A stretch of 58,663 nucleotides of DNA, taken from NCBI GenBank assembly GCA_017507125.1, contig JAFWBQ010000098.1, positions 1-58,663 on the forward strand. Reading direction: 5' to 3'. The notes beneath the pieces are model-generated. The model saw only the letters and a program-made list of their open reading frames with translations, made no database searches and was not told the DNA's origin. The translations under genes and the position numbers were made by a program. Every line of letters starts with the position of its first letter. Positions within the stretch are counted from its first letter, which is position 1. Shown piece by piece: positions 34,430-43,370 of the stretch. The DNA comes from Lentisphaeria bacterium. GTDB lineage: Bacteria > Verrucomicrobiota > Lentisphaeria > Victivallales > Victivallaceae.

Positions 34430-34744
34430 ATGAACGCTATTATTCAGAGCGGCGGCAAGCAGCTTAAAGTCAAAGCCGGCGACATTGTCGAAGTGGAAAA
34501 ACTGCCCGTGGAAGATGGTGCAGAAGTGATTTTTGATCAGGTCCTTGCCCTCGAAGGCGAAGACGGCAAACTCAACATCGGCACCCCCGTGGTCGCCGGT
34601 GCCAAGGTTGTCGGCAAAGTCATCGAAGTCCTCAAGGCCAAAAAGGTCGTCGCCTTCAAGATGAAACGCCGCAAAGGTTATCGCCGTACCCACGGTCACC
34701 GTCAGCGTTATTCCCGCGTTGAGATCATCGCTGTCAACGCCTGA
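34430..34744 (+). CDS. 50S ribosomal protein L21
   Basis: 104 residues from the ATG at 34430 (ACAGGAG upstream). Typical L21: NAIIQSGGKQLKVKAGDIVEVE at the start and KMKRRKGYRRTHGHRQRYSR, the rRNA-binding loop, near the end. In most bacteria rpmA (L27) follows directly; here purC follows 9 bp later, so L27 must be elsewhere. Confidence 0.97.
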   Translation: MNAIIQSGGKQLKVKAGDIVEVEKLPVEDGAEVIFDQVLALEGEDGKLNIGTPVVAGAKVVGKVIEVLKAKKVVAFKMKRRKGYRRTHGHRQRYSRVEIIAVNA

Positions 34745-34753
34745 GTCTGACCT

Positions 34754-35650
34754 ATGCGCTACGATGCCAGTGGAGCTTTGATCGATACCGCGCTGCCGGG
34801 GATCCCCCTTCTCAGCCGCGGCAAAGTCCGTGATGTTTATGATCTGGGCGACGCGCTGCTTTTTATTGCAACGGACCGTCTCAGCGCTTTTGACGTGGTA
34901 CTCCCCTGCGGCGTGCCCCGCAAAGGCGAAGTCCTGACCCAGATCTCACTCTTTTGGTTTGGTCTGCTCAAAGATGTACCCAATCATCTTCTGAGTGCAG
35001 ATGTCACCACCCGTGAAGAGCTGAAACCTTATGCAAAGGATCTTCAGGGACGTTCTCTAATCGTCCGCAAAGCTCAGGTGATCCCCATTGAGTGCGTTGT
35101 CCGCGGTTATCTGGTGGGTTCCGGCTGGAAAGATTATCAGAAGAGCGGCAAGGTCTGCGGCATTGAGCTCCGCAGCGGTTATCAGCAGGCTGAAAAGTTG
35201 GATGAGGTTCTTTTCACCCCCACCACAAAGGCCGCTGTGGGCGACCATGACATGCCCATTGATTTTGAGGGCGTTGTGGGCATCGCCGGTGCCGAAAAGG
35301 CTGCCGCGATCCGCGACCTTTCTCTGAAAGTCTACTCCACCGCCCGCGATTATGCGGCAGAACGGGGAATCATCGTGGCTGACACCAAGTTTGAATTCGG
35401 TGTCATCGACGGCAAGGTCTCTCTGGTTGACGAAGTGCTTACCCCCGACTCCAGCCGTTTCTGGCTGGTTTCAGAATACAAAGTCGGCGGCAGTCCCGTC
35501 AGTCTGGACAAACAGTTTGTCCGGGACTACCTGGAAACCCTCGATTGGGATAAGCAGGCCCCCGGTCCTGAACTCCCTGCCGACGTGGTTGAAAAGACCA
35601 CCGGAAAATATCTTGAGGCTTACCGGATGCTTACCGGCAAGTCCCTCTGA
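34754..35650 (+). CDS. phosphoribosylaminoimidazole-succinocarboxamide synthase
   Basis: 298 residues. SAICAR synthase of purine synthesis. Seen: LLSRGKVRDVYDLGDALLFI, TDRLSAFDVVLPCGVPRKGEVL, VIPIECVVRGYLVGSGWKDY, FTPTTKA, and IIVADTKFEFG, plus DEVLTPDSSRFW. Long (plant/yeast-like) type of PurC. It is co-transcribed with rplU and followed by a terminator. Confidence 0.95.
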   Translation: MRYDASGALIDTALPGIPLLSRGKVRDVYDLGDALLFIATDRLSAFDVVLPCGVPRKGEVLTQISLFWFGLLKDVPNHLLSADVTTREELKPYAKDLQGRSLIVRKAQVIPIECVVRGYLVGSGWKDYQKSGKVCGIELRSGYQQAEKLDEVLFTPTTKAAVGDHDMPIDFEGVVGIAGAEKAAAIRDLSLKVYSTARDYAAERGIIVADTKFEFGVIDGKVSLVDEVLTPDSSRFWLVSEYKVGGSPVSLDKQFVRDYLETLDWDKQAPGPELPADVVEKTTGKYLEAYRMLTGKSL

Positions 35651-35671
35651 AGTCCCTGCGGGGCATATTCA

Positions 35672-35700
35672 AAAAGCGGCGGTTTTCCGCCGCTTTTAAT
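35672..35700 (+). terminator. terminator after purC
   Basis: Perfect arms AAAAGCGGCGG and CCGCCGCTTTT flank the loop TTTT; the T-tract is short. Confidence 0.75.
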
Positions 35701-35724
35701 CTTTCAAGCGGGAAATTTTCTAAA

Positions 35725-36534
35725 ATGATTGAAGCAATCTCTAATCTTTCTGTTTTTCAGATCGTTATTCTCTGCCTCAGTGCTCTTCTCATCGGCGTCA
35801 ACAAAACCGCCCTGCCCGGTATCGGTATTCTGCCGGTGGTACTCCTTGCCAACACCTTTGACGCCCGTATTTCAACAGGCATGCAGCTTCTGATGCTCGC
35901 CTGGGCGGATATTATGGCGGTGATTTATTTCCGCCGCAGCGCTGACTGGAAATTGATCCTGCGGCTCCTGCCCTGGTCTCTGAGCGGTCTTGCCATCGGC
36001 TGGTGGCTTTTGAGTTACATCCCGCCGGAAAACACCAGTGCCATGAAGCTGCTTATCGGCTGGATCGTCATCGGTCTGCTGATCCTGAATTTTTTCCGCA
36101 AACGCCTCAATCCCGACAAGATCCCCTCAGGCATGCTCCCCTCTGCCTTTTACGGCTCCCTTATGGGAAGCACCACCATGCTTGCCAATGCAGCAGGCCC
36201 CATTTCTGCCATCTATCTGCTTTCCATGAAACTCACCAAAGAGCAGTACATGGGCAGCGGAGCATGGCTTTTCATGATCGTCAACTGGATCAAACTGCCC
36301 ATGTTCTGGTATCAGGGCAGAATTACCAAAGAGGTTCTGATGCTGGATCTGTGGATGATCCCATTGCTTATTGCGGGCGGATTTCTGGGTATCGTTCTTT
36401 TCAAAAAGATGCCTCAGCAGCTCTTTGAAAAGATCGTCACCGTTCTGGTGGTCATCGCTGCAGTCAAGATGGTTCTCGGACCCTTTATCGACCCTGTTCT
36501 CGATCCCATCCTGAAACAGTATCTGGGAATGTAA
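35725..36534 (+). CDS. TSUP (TauE/SafE) family membrane transporter
   Basis: 269 residues with about eight hydrophobic segments. IGVNKTALPGIGILPVVLLA and MGSTTMLANAAGPISAIYLL are the two repeated TauE/SafE pore motifs. The family exports sulfite or organosulfur anions; the substrate here is unknown. It lies 2 bp before the MFS gene, in one unit. Confidence 0.88.
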   Translation: MIEAISNLSVFQIVILCLSALLIGVNKTALPGIGILPVVLLANTFDARISTGMQLLMLAWADIMAVIYFRRSADWKLILRLLPWSLSGLAIGWWLLSYIPPENTSAMKLLIGWIVIGLLILNFFRKRLNPDKIPSGMLPSAFYGSLMGSTTMLANAAGPISAIYLLSMKLTKEQYMGSGAWLFMIVNWIKLPMFWYQGRITKEVLMLDLWMIPLLIAGGFLGIVLFKKMPQQLFEKIVTVLVVIAAVKMVLGPFIDPVLDPILKQYLGM

Positions 36535-36536
36535 AG

Positions 36537-37799
36537 ATGTCAAGAGCATCCACTCATGTTCGGGTATACCTCATGCTTGGCATGGGGGTCATGCTCTATT
36601 TTTTCGCAAACCTTCAGCGGGTGGCGATACCCGGATCCATATTTAATGAGCTGCAGAGTGACCTCAACGTCAGTGCCAAATACATTACGGCGCTGAGTTC
36701 CATGTTCATGTATATCTACGCTGCAGGGCAGCTCTGCGCCGGACTCTTTGCCGACCGTTACGGCGGCGAGAGGGTCATCACCTTTGGTGCCCTTCTCTTC
36801 TGTCTCGGTTCCATACTGTTCCCATTCTGTTCTTCGCTTCCCATGCTTTACTTCTGCCGCTTTCTGGTAGGCATGGGGGCAAGCTCCATTTACCTGAGTC
36901 TGGTCAAGATCCTTGCCACGCGTTTCCCCCAAAAGTTCCCTGTACTGCTGGGATTCTTTCTGCTCTGGGGCTATGCAGGAGGGGTGGTGGCAACAGCGCC
37001 TCTTGTCTATATGGCAAAGGAGCTGACATGGCGCACCACCATGGCAGTTTTCGGAGCGGGCTCTCTGGTAAGCTATCTGCTCTTCATCCTTTCCAAACAT
37101 TTTGTCACACTGCCCCGTGTGACCAATGCCCCCTTTTCATTCCGTGTCTTTGCGGAGCTTCTCAAACGGAAGCACAACCGCAACATCATCCTCTATTCGG
37201 CATGCAGTTTCGGCACCTATTACTGCATCCACACCGTTATCGGCAAGAAATTTCTTGAAGACTTCTGCATGATGTCAACAGAAAAAGCCGCTGTTTACAT
37301 CACCATTCTGGGGATCATCGCCTCAGTCAGCGCCTTTTGCATGGCGCTGGTCAGCCAGATGTGCGGCGGCAGAAGAAAGATCTTTCTGGTAATGTCAGGC
37401 TGTGTGGCGGTCTTTTCCTACGGATTCATCCTTGTTGCCATCTGCTGCAACTGGCGGACATCCTTTGTGGGGATACTCCTTTTTGCCGTGGCGTGGTTCG
37501 CCAATCAGGGAACGATATCAGTCCCCACCATGAAAGACACTAATGTGCCTGAAGCCATGGGCGCCATCGTCAGTTTGTGCAACGGACTTGTTTACCTGAT
37601 GGTGGCTCTGCTTGGCAACGCTGTCGGCATGCTTCTTGATCTCTTTGAACCCATAAAAAAAGAGGGGATCCTCATCTATACGAACAACTCCTACATGGCG
37701 GTCTTTCTGCTCTTTCTGCTGCTGAGCTGCTGTACTTTATACAACGCCTGCCGTCTCCGGGACACCCGGGGCGAGAATGTTGCCGCCACAACTCCTTGA
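36537..37799 (+). CDS. major facilitator superfamily transporter
   Basis: 420 residues with 12 predicted membrane segments. The MFS loop GLFADRYGGERV lies between segments 2 and 3, and FLVGMGASSIYLSLVKILATRF follows in segment 4, which is the organic-anion or sugar-phosphate-like pattern. It starts 3 bp after the TSUP gene. Substrate not known. Confidence 0.88.
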   Translation: MSRASTHVRVYLMLGMGVMLYFFANLQRVAIPGSIFNELQSDLNVSAKYITALSSMFMYIYAAGQLCAGLFADRYGGERVITFGALLFCLGSILFPFCSSLPMLYFCRFLVGMGASSIYLSLVKILATRFPQKFPVLLGFFLLWGYAGGVVATAPLVYMAKELTWRTTMAVFGAGSLVSYLLFILSKHFVTLPRVTNAPFSFRVFAELLKRKHNRNIILYSACSFGTYYCIHTVIGKKFLEDFCMMSTEKAAVYITILGIIASVSAFCMALVSQMCGGRRKIFLVMSGCVAVFSYGFILVAICCNWRTSFVGILLFAVAWFANQGTISVPTMKDTNVPEAMGAIVSLCNGLVYLMVALLGNAVGMLLDLFEPIKKEGILIYTNNSYMAVFLLFLLLSCCTLYNACRLRDTRGENVAATTP

Positions 37800-37817
37800 T
37801 TTCTTCTGCGGCTGATG

Positions 37818-37846
37818 TTGACAAAAAAGAGTTTTTGTGCTATTTT
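37818..37846 (+). promoter_or_regulatory. promoter of argB
   Basis: TTGACA (37818-37823) and TATTTT (37841-37846) have a 17-bp spacer, with GTGC before the -10. Confidence 0.7.
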
Positions 37847-37888
37847 ATAGTCAAAGCAAACTTGTTTTAATCCGGGAGAAAAAATAGA

Positions 37889-38770
37889 ATGCAGATCATT
37901 GACAAAGCTGATGTGCTGGTGGAGGCGCTGCCTTATATCCAGAAGTTCCGCAATTCCATCATGGTTGTAAAATTCGGCGGAAGCGCCATGGAAGATGAAG
38001 AACTTGTCCGCGGCACCATGCGCGACATTGTCATGCTTGAAGCCATCGGCATCCGTCCGGTGGTCGTTCACGGCGGCGGCAAAGCCATTTCCGCCGCTCT
38101 CAAAGAACAGGGGATCCCTGTCAAATTTGTCAACGGTTTGCGTTACACCTGCGACAAAACCATCGGCGTCGTTGACGAAGTGCTGCACAATGTGAATGCT
38201 CATCTGGTTGAGCTGGGCAAAGAGTTCGGCGGTCCCGTCTGCGGCGTCACCGGCAAAAGAGTTCTCAAAGCCCAACGGACTCTTTCCACCGATCCCGCCA
38301 CCGGAAAACAGGAGGATGTGGGATTCGTGGGGGAAGTCATCGGCGTGGATGTCGCCTCTGTCATGGATGCCCTTGCAAAAGGTCAGACCCCCATCCTCAC
38401 TCCCCTGGGCACCGGACTTGACGGTCAGATCTACAACATCAATGCGGACACTGCCGCCTGTAAGATCGCCGAAGCTCTTCATGCCAGAAAACTGGTCTTC
38501 ATGAGCGACGTGCCCGGCATCCTTGCCGACAAAGATGATGAAAGTTCTGTCATTGAGACCATCAAGACCGATGAGATCGACAAACTCATCGCCGATGGAA
38601 CTCTTTCAGGAGGAATGCTCCCCAAGATCGCCAGCTGTGTTTCCGCTCTGAATGCCGGTATCAACAAGGTCCACATGATCGACGGCCGCAAACGTCACTC
38701 TTTGCTGCTTGAGATCTTCACCGACACAGGTATCGGCACCCAGATCGTCCGCCCGGACTCTCTCATGTGA
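37889..38770 (+). CDS. acetylglutamate kinase
   Basis: 293 residues. Second step of arginine synthesis. Seen: MVVKFGGSAMEDE, VVVHGGGKAISAAL, NGLRYTCDKTIGVVDEVL, YNINADTAACKIAEAL, and SGGMLPKIASCVSALNAGI. It begins a run of argB, aroK, aroC, a glycosidase and lpxB with short gaps or overlaps. GGGAGA lies 10 bases before the ATG. Confidence 0.95.
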   Translation: MQIIDKADVLVEALPYIQKFRNSIMVVKFGGSAMEDEELVRGTMRDIVMLEAIGIRPVVVHGGGKAISAALKEQGIPVKFVNGLRYTCDKTIGVVDEVLHNVNAHLVELGKEFGGPVCGVTGKRVLKAQRTLSTDPATGKQEDVGFVGEVIGVDVASVMDALAKGQTPILTPLGTGLDGQIYNINADTAACKIAEALHARKLVFMSDVPGILADKDDESSVIETIKTDEIDKLIADGTLSGGMLPKIASCVSALNAGINKVHMIDGRKRHSLLLEIFTDTGIGTQIVRPDSLM

Positions 38771-38796
38771 TTTGTTCCTTTGCGGAGTCACTTCCA

Positions 38797-39330
38797 ATGG
38801 GGAATGCGTTGATCTTTTGCGGCATCAAGCACTGCGGAAAAAGTACGCTTGGCAGAACTCTTGCCCGGCAATTGGGAATACCTTTCGCCGATACGGATGA
38901 AATGCTTGAAAAACGCTGGCAGTGCAGCTGCCGGGAGCTTTTCAAGTCTATCGGCGAAGAGGCGTTCCGGCAGCGGGAAACCGGAATCTTAAGTGAACTT
39001 GATCCGGAAATTTTTCAGGTCATCTCTCTGGGAGGCGGTGCTCTGCTGAAAGAGGAAAACCTCCCCATTCTCAAACGCCTTGGCAGATTCATCTGGTGCG
39101 ATGTGGATGACCGCACCGCCTTTGATCGCATCACAGCCGGGGGGCTTCCCCCCTTTCTGGCTCAGGCGGACTCCCCTTTTGAGGAGTTCTGTACCCGGAA
39201 CAAAAGCCGCAGAGCCACTTTTCTGGCGGTGTGCGATGTGCATTTTCTGCCCCTGGCGGGTCTGACTCCTGAGGAAAATACAGAAAAACTCCGGACACTT
39301 CTTCTTGAAAAAGGAATGATTGAAAAATGA
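38797..39330 (+). CDS. shikimate kinase
   Basis: 177 residues. Phosphorylates shikimate at O3, aromatic amino-acid pathway. Seen: P-loop GIKHCGKST, the substrate Asp in FADTDEMLEKRW, ELFKSIGEEAFRQRE and SLGGGALL. The ATG at 38797 has GGAG nine bases upstream; a GTG at 38767, overlapping argB, is less likely. The LID region RITAGGLPPFLAQ is degenerate relative to the usual R-P-L-L. The stop overlaps aroC (ATGA), supporting the assignment. Confidence 0.88.
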   Translation: MGNALIFCGIKHCGKSTLGRTLARQLGIPFADTDEMLEKRWQCSCRELFKSIGEEAFRQRETGILSELDPEIFQVISLGGGALLKEENLPILKRLGRFIWCDVDDRTAFDRITAGGLPPFLAQADSPFEEFCTRNKSRRATFLAVCDVHFLPLAGLTPEENTEKLRTLLLEKGMIEK

Positions 39331-40382
39331 GCGGCAGTACATTCGGAACCATCTTCAAAGTAACCACCTTCGGGGAATCTCACGGCCCCGCCATCGGCGC
39401 AGTGGTCGACGGTATGCCCGCAGGCGTTGAAATAGATCAGAACTTTATCCAGCAGGAGCTTGACCGGAGACGCCCCGGCAGTAAGGCGGCAGGCTCCACT
39501 CTCAGAAAAGAGAGCGACACAGTTGAGATCCTTTCCGGCGTTTTTGAAGGGAAAAGCACCGGAACCCCCATCGGGCTTCTCATCCGCAACAGCGATCAGC
39601 ACAGCAGCGACTACTCCCAGCTCAAAGATCTTTTCCGTCCGGGACACGCCGACTGGGGATTCCATGCCAAATACGGATTCCGTGATTACCGGGGCGGCGG
39701 CAGATCTTCAGGCAGGGAAACCGCCTGCCGGGTGGCAGCCGGTGCATTGGCAAAACTGGTGCTTCGGGAAATAGCCGGCGTGAAGATCACCGCCTATGCC
39801 CTTGAGATCGGCGGTATCAGATGCCGGAACATCGACCTGGAAGAGATAGAAAAAAATCCTCTCAGAGCCCCGGATGCTGATGCCGCAGAAAAAATGGCGG
39901 AACGTATAGAAGAGTGCCGCAATGCTCTTGACAGCTGCGGAGGTATTGTAGAGTGCCGCATTACAGGCGTCCCCGCCGGATGGGGGGAACCCGTCTTTGA
40001 CAAACTTGATTCACTTCTGGCGCAGGCGGTCTTTTCCATCGGTGCCGTGAAAGGATTCACAGTTGGAGCAGGTTTTGATGCCGCTTCAAGTACAGGCTCC
40101 GTCAACAACAGCGCCCCCGGTGCCGCAGGGGGCATCAGAGGCGGCATCTCAGACGGCGAAGATATCGTTTTTCAGGCGGCGGTCAAACCGACGCCCTCCA
40201 TCGGTCAGGAACAACTCATGCCGGGCAGTGACGGTGCCATGCACCATTTTGCCATCAAAGGGCGCCACGATGTGTGCATCGTCCCCAGGGTGGTACCGGT
40301 CATTGAATCCATGGCGGCACTTGTCCTTGCGGACTGTGCACTCCGGCAGAGATGCGCAGTCATCTCAGAAAACAGGAACTAA
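39327..40382 (+). CDS. chorismate synthase
   Basis: 351 residues. Makes chorismate from EPSP with reduced FMN. Seen: TFGTIFKVTTFGESHGPAIG, the signature RPGHADWGFHAKYGFRDYRG (20 residues), GGGRSSGRETACRVAAGALA, GIRGGISDGEDIVF and DVCIVPRVVPVIESM. It overlaps aroK by 4 bp. Confidence 0.96.
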   Translation: MSGSTFGTIFKVTTFGESHGPAIGAVVDGMPAGVEIDQNFIQQELDRRRPGSKAAGSTLRKESDTVEILSGVFEGKSTGTPIGLLIRNSDQHSSDYSQLKDLFRPGHADWGFHAKYGFRDYRGGGRSSGRETACRVAAGALAKLVLREIAGVKITAYALEIGGIRCRNIDLEEIEKNPLRAPDADAAEKMAERIEECRNALDSCGGIVECRITGVPAGWGEPVFDKLDSLLAQAVFSIGAVKGFTVGAGFDAASSTGSVNNSAPGAAGGIRGGISDGEDIVFQAAVKPTPSIGQEQLMPGSDGAMHHFAIKGRHDVCIVPRVVPVIESMAALVLADCALRQRCAVISENRN

Positions 40383-40407
40383 CTCAGCCAGAGAAAGGTA
40401 AATTTTT

Positions 40408-42204
40408 ATGAAATTCGAAAAACTCCCCAATGCAGGCTATCACATCGGAGCCAAAAGATATAAATTGGATCTTTTTGAAGGCATTGAAGCGACACGCCTT
40501 TATCTGCGGGACTCTCAGCAGGAATACTGGTTCACCCCTTCCGGCGGCGTCAATTGTGTCAAACGCTGCGACGAACTCGCAGCTTTTGAAAAATGGCAGA
40601 AGCAGGAGGAAAAAGGCGCCGTCATCTTTACCCGTATTGAAAAATCTGTTCTCTGGAAACTGAAGAAAACCACCTTTATCTGCCGTGAAGACTCCATCGA
40701 AATCTTTATGACCGTTGAAGGTACAGGCGAGATCGAAGATGTCCGTTTCTTCCGCAGCTGTGTCAACAAAGTGGAATACGGCTTTGCCGGGGAATTTGAC
40801 GAAGTCATCAACACCGCGCCCAATTTCCACGGCAAGATTTTTTACCATCCCGTCGAAAGTTTCACCACCTCCTTTGCCCAGGATCTTTCCCCCGCTGTGG
40901 GCGGTCAGGCTCTGGCAAGCTGCTGCAGCTGCATCGGCATGAGAGACAGGACCGAAAGAAAATATCTCGTTGCCGGTGCCGCCGCCGCACCCGGTGAATA
41001 CACCTGGGACAGCTTCCGCTGGAATCCCATGCCCCTTATGCCTCCCACAGGCTACATCGGCGACCACATGAAGGCAGGCGGTTTTGCCATCGAATACGCC
41101 GGAAAAAAGAGCGTTTCAGGTCTCTGGGAGACTCCCCGGTTGATTCTGAGTTTCTGCAGCTGCTGTGATGATATTCTGCCTTCCTACCTTAATATCTGTT
41201 ACGAACGCAAATATCTTCCCAAACCCCACCGCCGCCGGATCCAGAACTGGTGGCGCAGTCCCATCTACTGCACCTGGCACGATCAGGGATCCGCTGCTAT
41301 GATGGATAAAAGCAACTACATCGGCCACAACGGTCCCCATGCCAGAGATTTCTGCACGGAGGAGCTGGTGGAGGAGTGGCTGGGGGAACTTATCAATCAC
41401 GACTGCAAACCCGGCATCCTCATTCTGGATGACAAATGGCAGCTGAACTTGAACGATGCCGATCCCGACCCTGACAAGTTTCCCGATATGCGCGGATGGA
41501 TCGAACGCTGCCATCAGCGTGGGATCAAAGTTTTCCTCTGGACAGCCGCCTGGAACAATGACAACATCCCCCTTGATGAAGCTGTCACCCGCGACGGCAA
41601 GGTTGTCTGCGGAGATATCACCAATCCCAAATATGAGGCACGGTTCCGGGAAATGGTGCGCCGTTACTTCTCAGACGCTGAAGATGGTCTCAATGCCGAC
41701 GGCGTCAAGATGGACGGGCTTCTGGGTCTCCCCATGGGACCGGGATTGAAAAATCAGGAAAATCTGTGGGGTCTGGAACTTCAGAAACGTTATCTGGATA
41801 TCCTCTACGAAGTGGCACACAAAACTAAAAAAGATGTCTGTGTCAGCACTTTTGTTGCCCATCCTTATCTGGCTGACACCAGCGACATGGTGCGCCTTGC
41901 CGACATGTATCACGGAAGACTGACCACCCGCCGCGCCATGAAACAGCGCGCTGAAGTGTACAGTTACACCATGCCCCACACCCTGATCGACACAGACGGC
42001 CAATTCACTTTAAGCGCTATGGATCATGTTTCCGAACTGATGGCAGACCAGATGAAACTTGGTATTCCCACAGTATATAATGGCAAACTGCTGCGCCAGA
42101 ACCGTTTCTTCATGCCTGTCTCTTACCGCGAACTGAATGAAGAGGATTATGCCATCATTTCCAGAGCATTCAGGATCCAGCGCAAAAACAACGGTCTCAA
42201 GTGA
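40408..42204 (+). CDS. cytoplasmic glycoside hydrolase, GH31/GH36-like TIM barrel
   Basis: 598 residues, no signal peptide. N-terminal 270 residues beta-rich, then a TIM barrel with ILILDDKWQLN, GWIERCHQRGIKVFLWTAAW and LNADGVKMDGLLGLP, in which Asp436 (KMD) is the probable nucleophile of clan GH-D (GH31/GH36 superfamily alpha-glycosidases). It likely hydrolyses alpha-galactosides or alpha-glucosides taken into the cell; the exact family is not certain. It lies between aroC and lpxB in an otherwise biosynthetic run and overlaps lpxB by 4 bp. The C-terminal region lacks the usual long beta-sandwich. Confidence 0.72.
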   Translation: MKFEKLPNAGYHIGAKRYKLDLFEGIEATRLYLRDSQQEYWFTPSGGVNCVKRCDELAAFEKWQKQEEKGAVIFTRIEKSVLWKLKKTTFICREDSIEIFMTVEGTGEIEDVRFFRSCVNKVEYGFAGEFDEVINTAPNFHGKIFYHPVESFTTSFAQDLSPAVGGQALASCCSCIGMRDRTERKYLVAGAAAAPGEYTWDSFRWNPMPLMPPTGYIGDHMKAGGFAIEYAGKKSVSGLWETPRLILSFCSCCDDILPSYLNICYERKYLPKPHRRRIQNWWRSPIYCTWHDQGSAAMMDKSNYIGHNGPHARDFCTEELVEEWLGELINHDCKPGILILDDKWQLNLNDADPDPDKFPDMRGWIERCHQRGIKVFLWTAAWNNDNIPLDEAVTRDGKVVCGDITNPKYEARFREMVRRYFSDAEDGLNADGVKMDGLLGLPMGPGLKNQENLWGLELQKRYLDILYEVAHKTKKDVCVSTFVAHPYLADTSDMVRLADMYHGRLTTRRAMKQRAEVYSYTMPHTLIDTDGQFTLSAMDHVSELMADQMKLGIPTVYNGKLLRQNRFFMPVSYRELNEEDYAIISRAFRIQRKNNGLK

Positions 42205-43364
42205 AAAAGAAACGGAAAATATGGATCTTCGCCGGAGAAAGCTCCGGCGATATGTACGGAGCCCAGCTGGGGGAGGAAATGCGGCGCATCGCCGCTGCCA
42301 GAGGGGAAGATCTTGAACTTTCGGGAATGGGCGGCAAAGCGATGATCGCTGCCGGGATCCCGGTCAAAGTGGACTCGACCGAGCTTGGAGTCATGGGGGT
42401 TGTCGAAGTGGCAAAGCTCATCTTCAAGTTCATTGCCATTTACTTCAAGATGGTCAAAGCCGCCCGCAGGGAGCGGCCGGACACAGTGGTTCTCATTGAT
42501 TATCCCGGCTTCAATCTGCTCTATGCCCTTGCCATGTACCTTTCAAAGATCAAAGTCGTCTGGTACATTGCGCCCCACCTGTGGATCTGGGGCAAATGGC
42601 GGCTCCCGGTACTGGCAAAAATATGCACCAAAGTACTGGTGATTTTCCCCTTTGAAGTGGAGGTTTTCAGCAAAACAAAACTCAAGGCGATTTTCACGGG
42701 GCATCCTCTCATTGACATCATGGCAGAGAAAAAAGATCCCTCCATCACCCGCGACCCGGATCTGGTGCTTCTGCTCCCCGGCAGCCGGGCCGGGGAGATC
42801 AGCCGGATGCTGCCTCACATTCTGGGAAGCGTAAAGGAACTCAAAGAGCGCAATCCCCAATTGAAGTTCCGCCTTTCAGCCCCCCGCGAAAAGATTGCGG
42901 CTCAGTGCCGGGAGCTTATTGGAAAGTTCCGCAGCAAAAAGGGCGGTCTGCCTGAAATCGAGATTTCCATCGGTGACACCAACTACTGTCAGCAGCTCGC
43001 AGGAACCGGCATTGCCGCCTGCGGAACAGTCACTGTGGAAAGCGCCATCATGGGACTGCCTCTGCTGGTAGGGTATCAGTTGGGCTTCATCAACTATCTG
43101 GTCATGCTGCCCACGGTAAAACCCTTCCGGGGTTTTATCACCATGACCAACATTATTGACAACAGCCCGGTGTGTCCGGAGTTCATCCAGTACGACTTCA
43201 AAAAGTCCAACATCGTTCCTGCCTTTGAGTCGATCCTCCCGGGAGGCCCCCGGCGGGAGTCCACTCTCGCCGGTATGGAGCGGGTCACAAAGATGCTCTG
43301 CGACGGCAATAACGGACGAAGTGCCGTTGCCCGCGCCGCAGAAGAGATATATTCAACGGAGTAA
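42201..43364 (+). CDS. lipid-A-disaccharide synthase (LpxB)
   Basis: 387 residues, GTG start overlapping the previous stop. Joins UDP-diacylglucosamine and lipid X to make the lipid A disaccharide. Seen: IWIFAGESSGDMYGA, GMGGKAM, ELGVMGVVEVAKLI, VLIDYPGFN, WYIAPHLWIWG, and PGSRAGEISRMLP. It shows together with lpxA that lipid A is made. It ends 6 bp before the convergent C10-peptidase gene; no hairpin is visible in the gap. Confidence 0.95.
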   Translation: MKKKRKIWIFAGESSGDMYGAQLGEEMRRIAAARGEDLELSGMGGKAMIAAGIPVKVDSTELGVMGVVEVAKLIFKFIAIYFKMVKAARRERPDTVVLIDYPGFNLLYALAMYLSKIKVVWYIAPHLWIWGKWRLPVLAKICTKVLVIFPFEVEVFSKTKLKAIFTGHPLIDIMAEKKDPSITRDPDLVLLLPGSRAGEISRMLPHILGSVKELKERNPQLKFRLSAPREKIAAQCRELIGKFRSKKGGLPEIEISIGDTNYCQQLAGTGIAACGTVTVESAIMGLPLLVGYQLGFINYLVMLPTVKPFRGFITMTNIIDNSPVCPEFIQYDFKKSNIVPAFESILPGGPRRESTLAGMERVTKMLCDGNNGRSAVARAAEEIYSTE

Positions 43365-43370
43365 GAAGCG

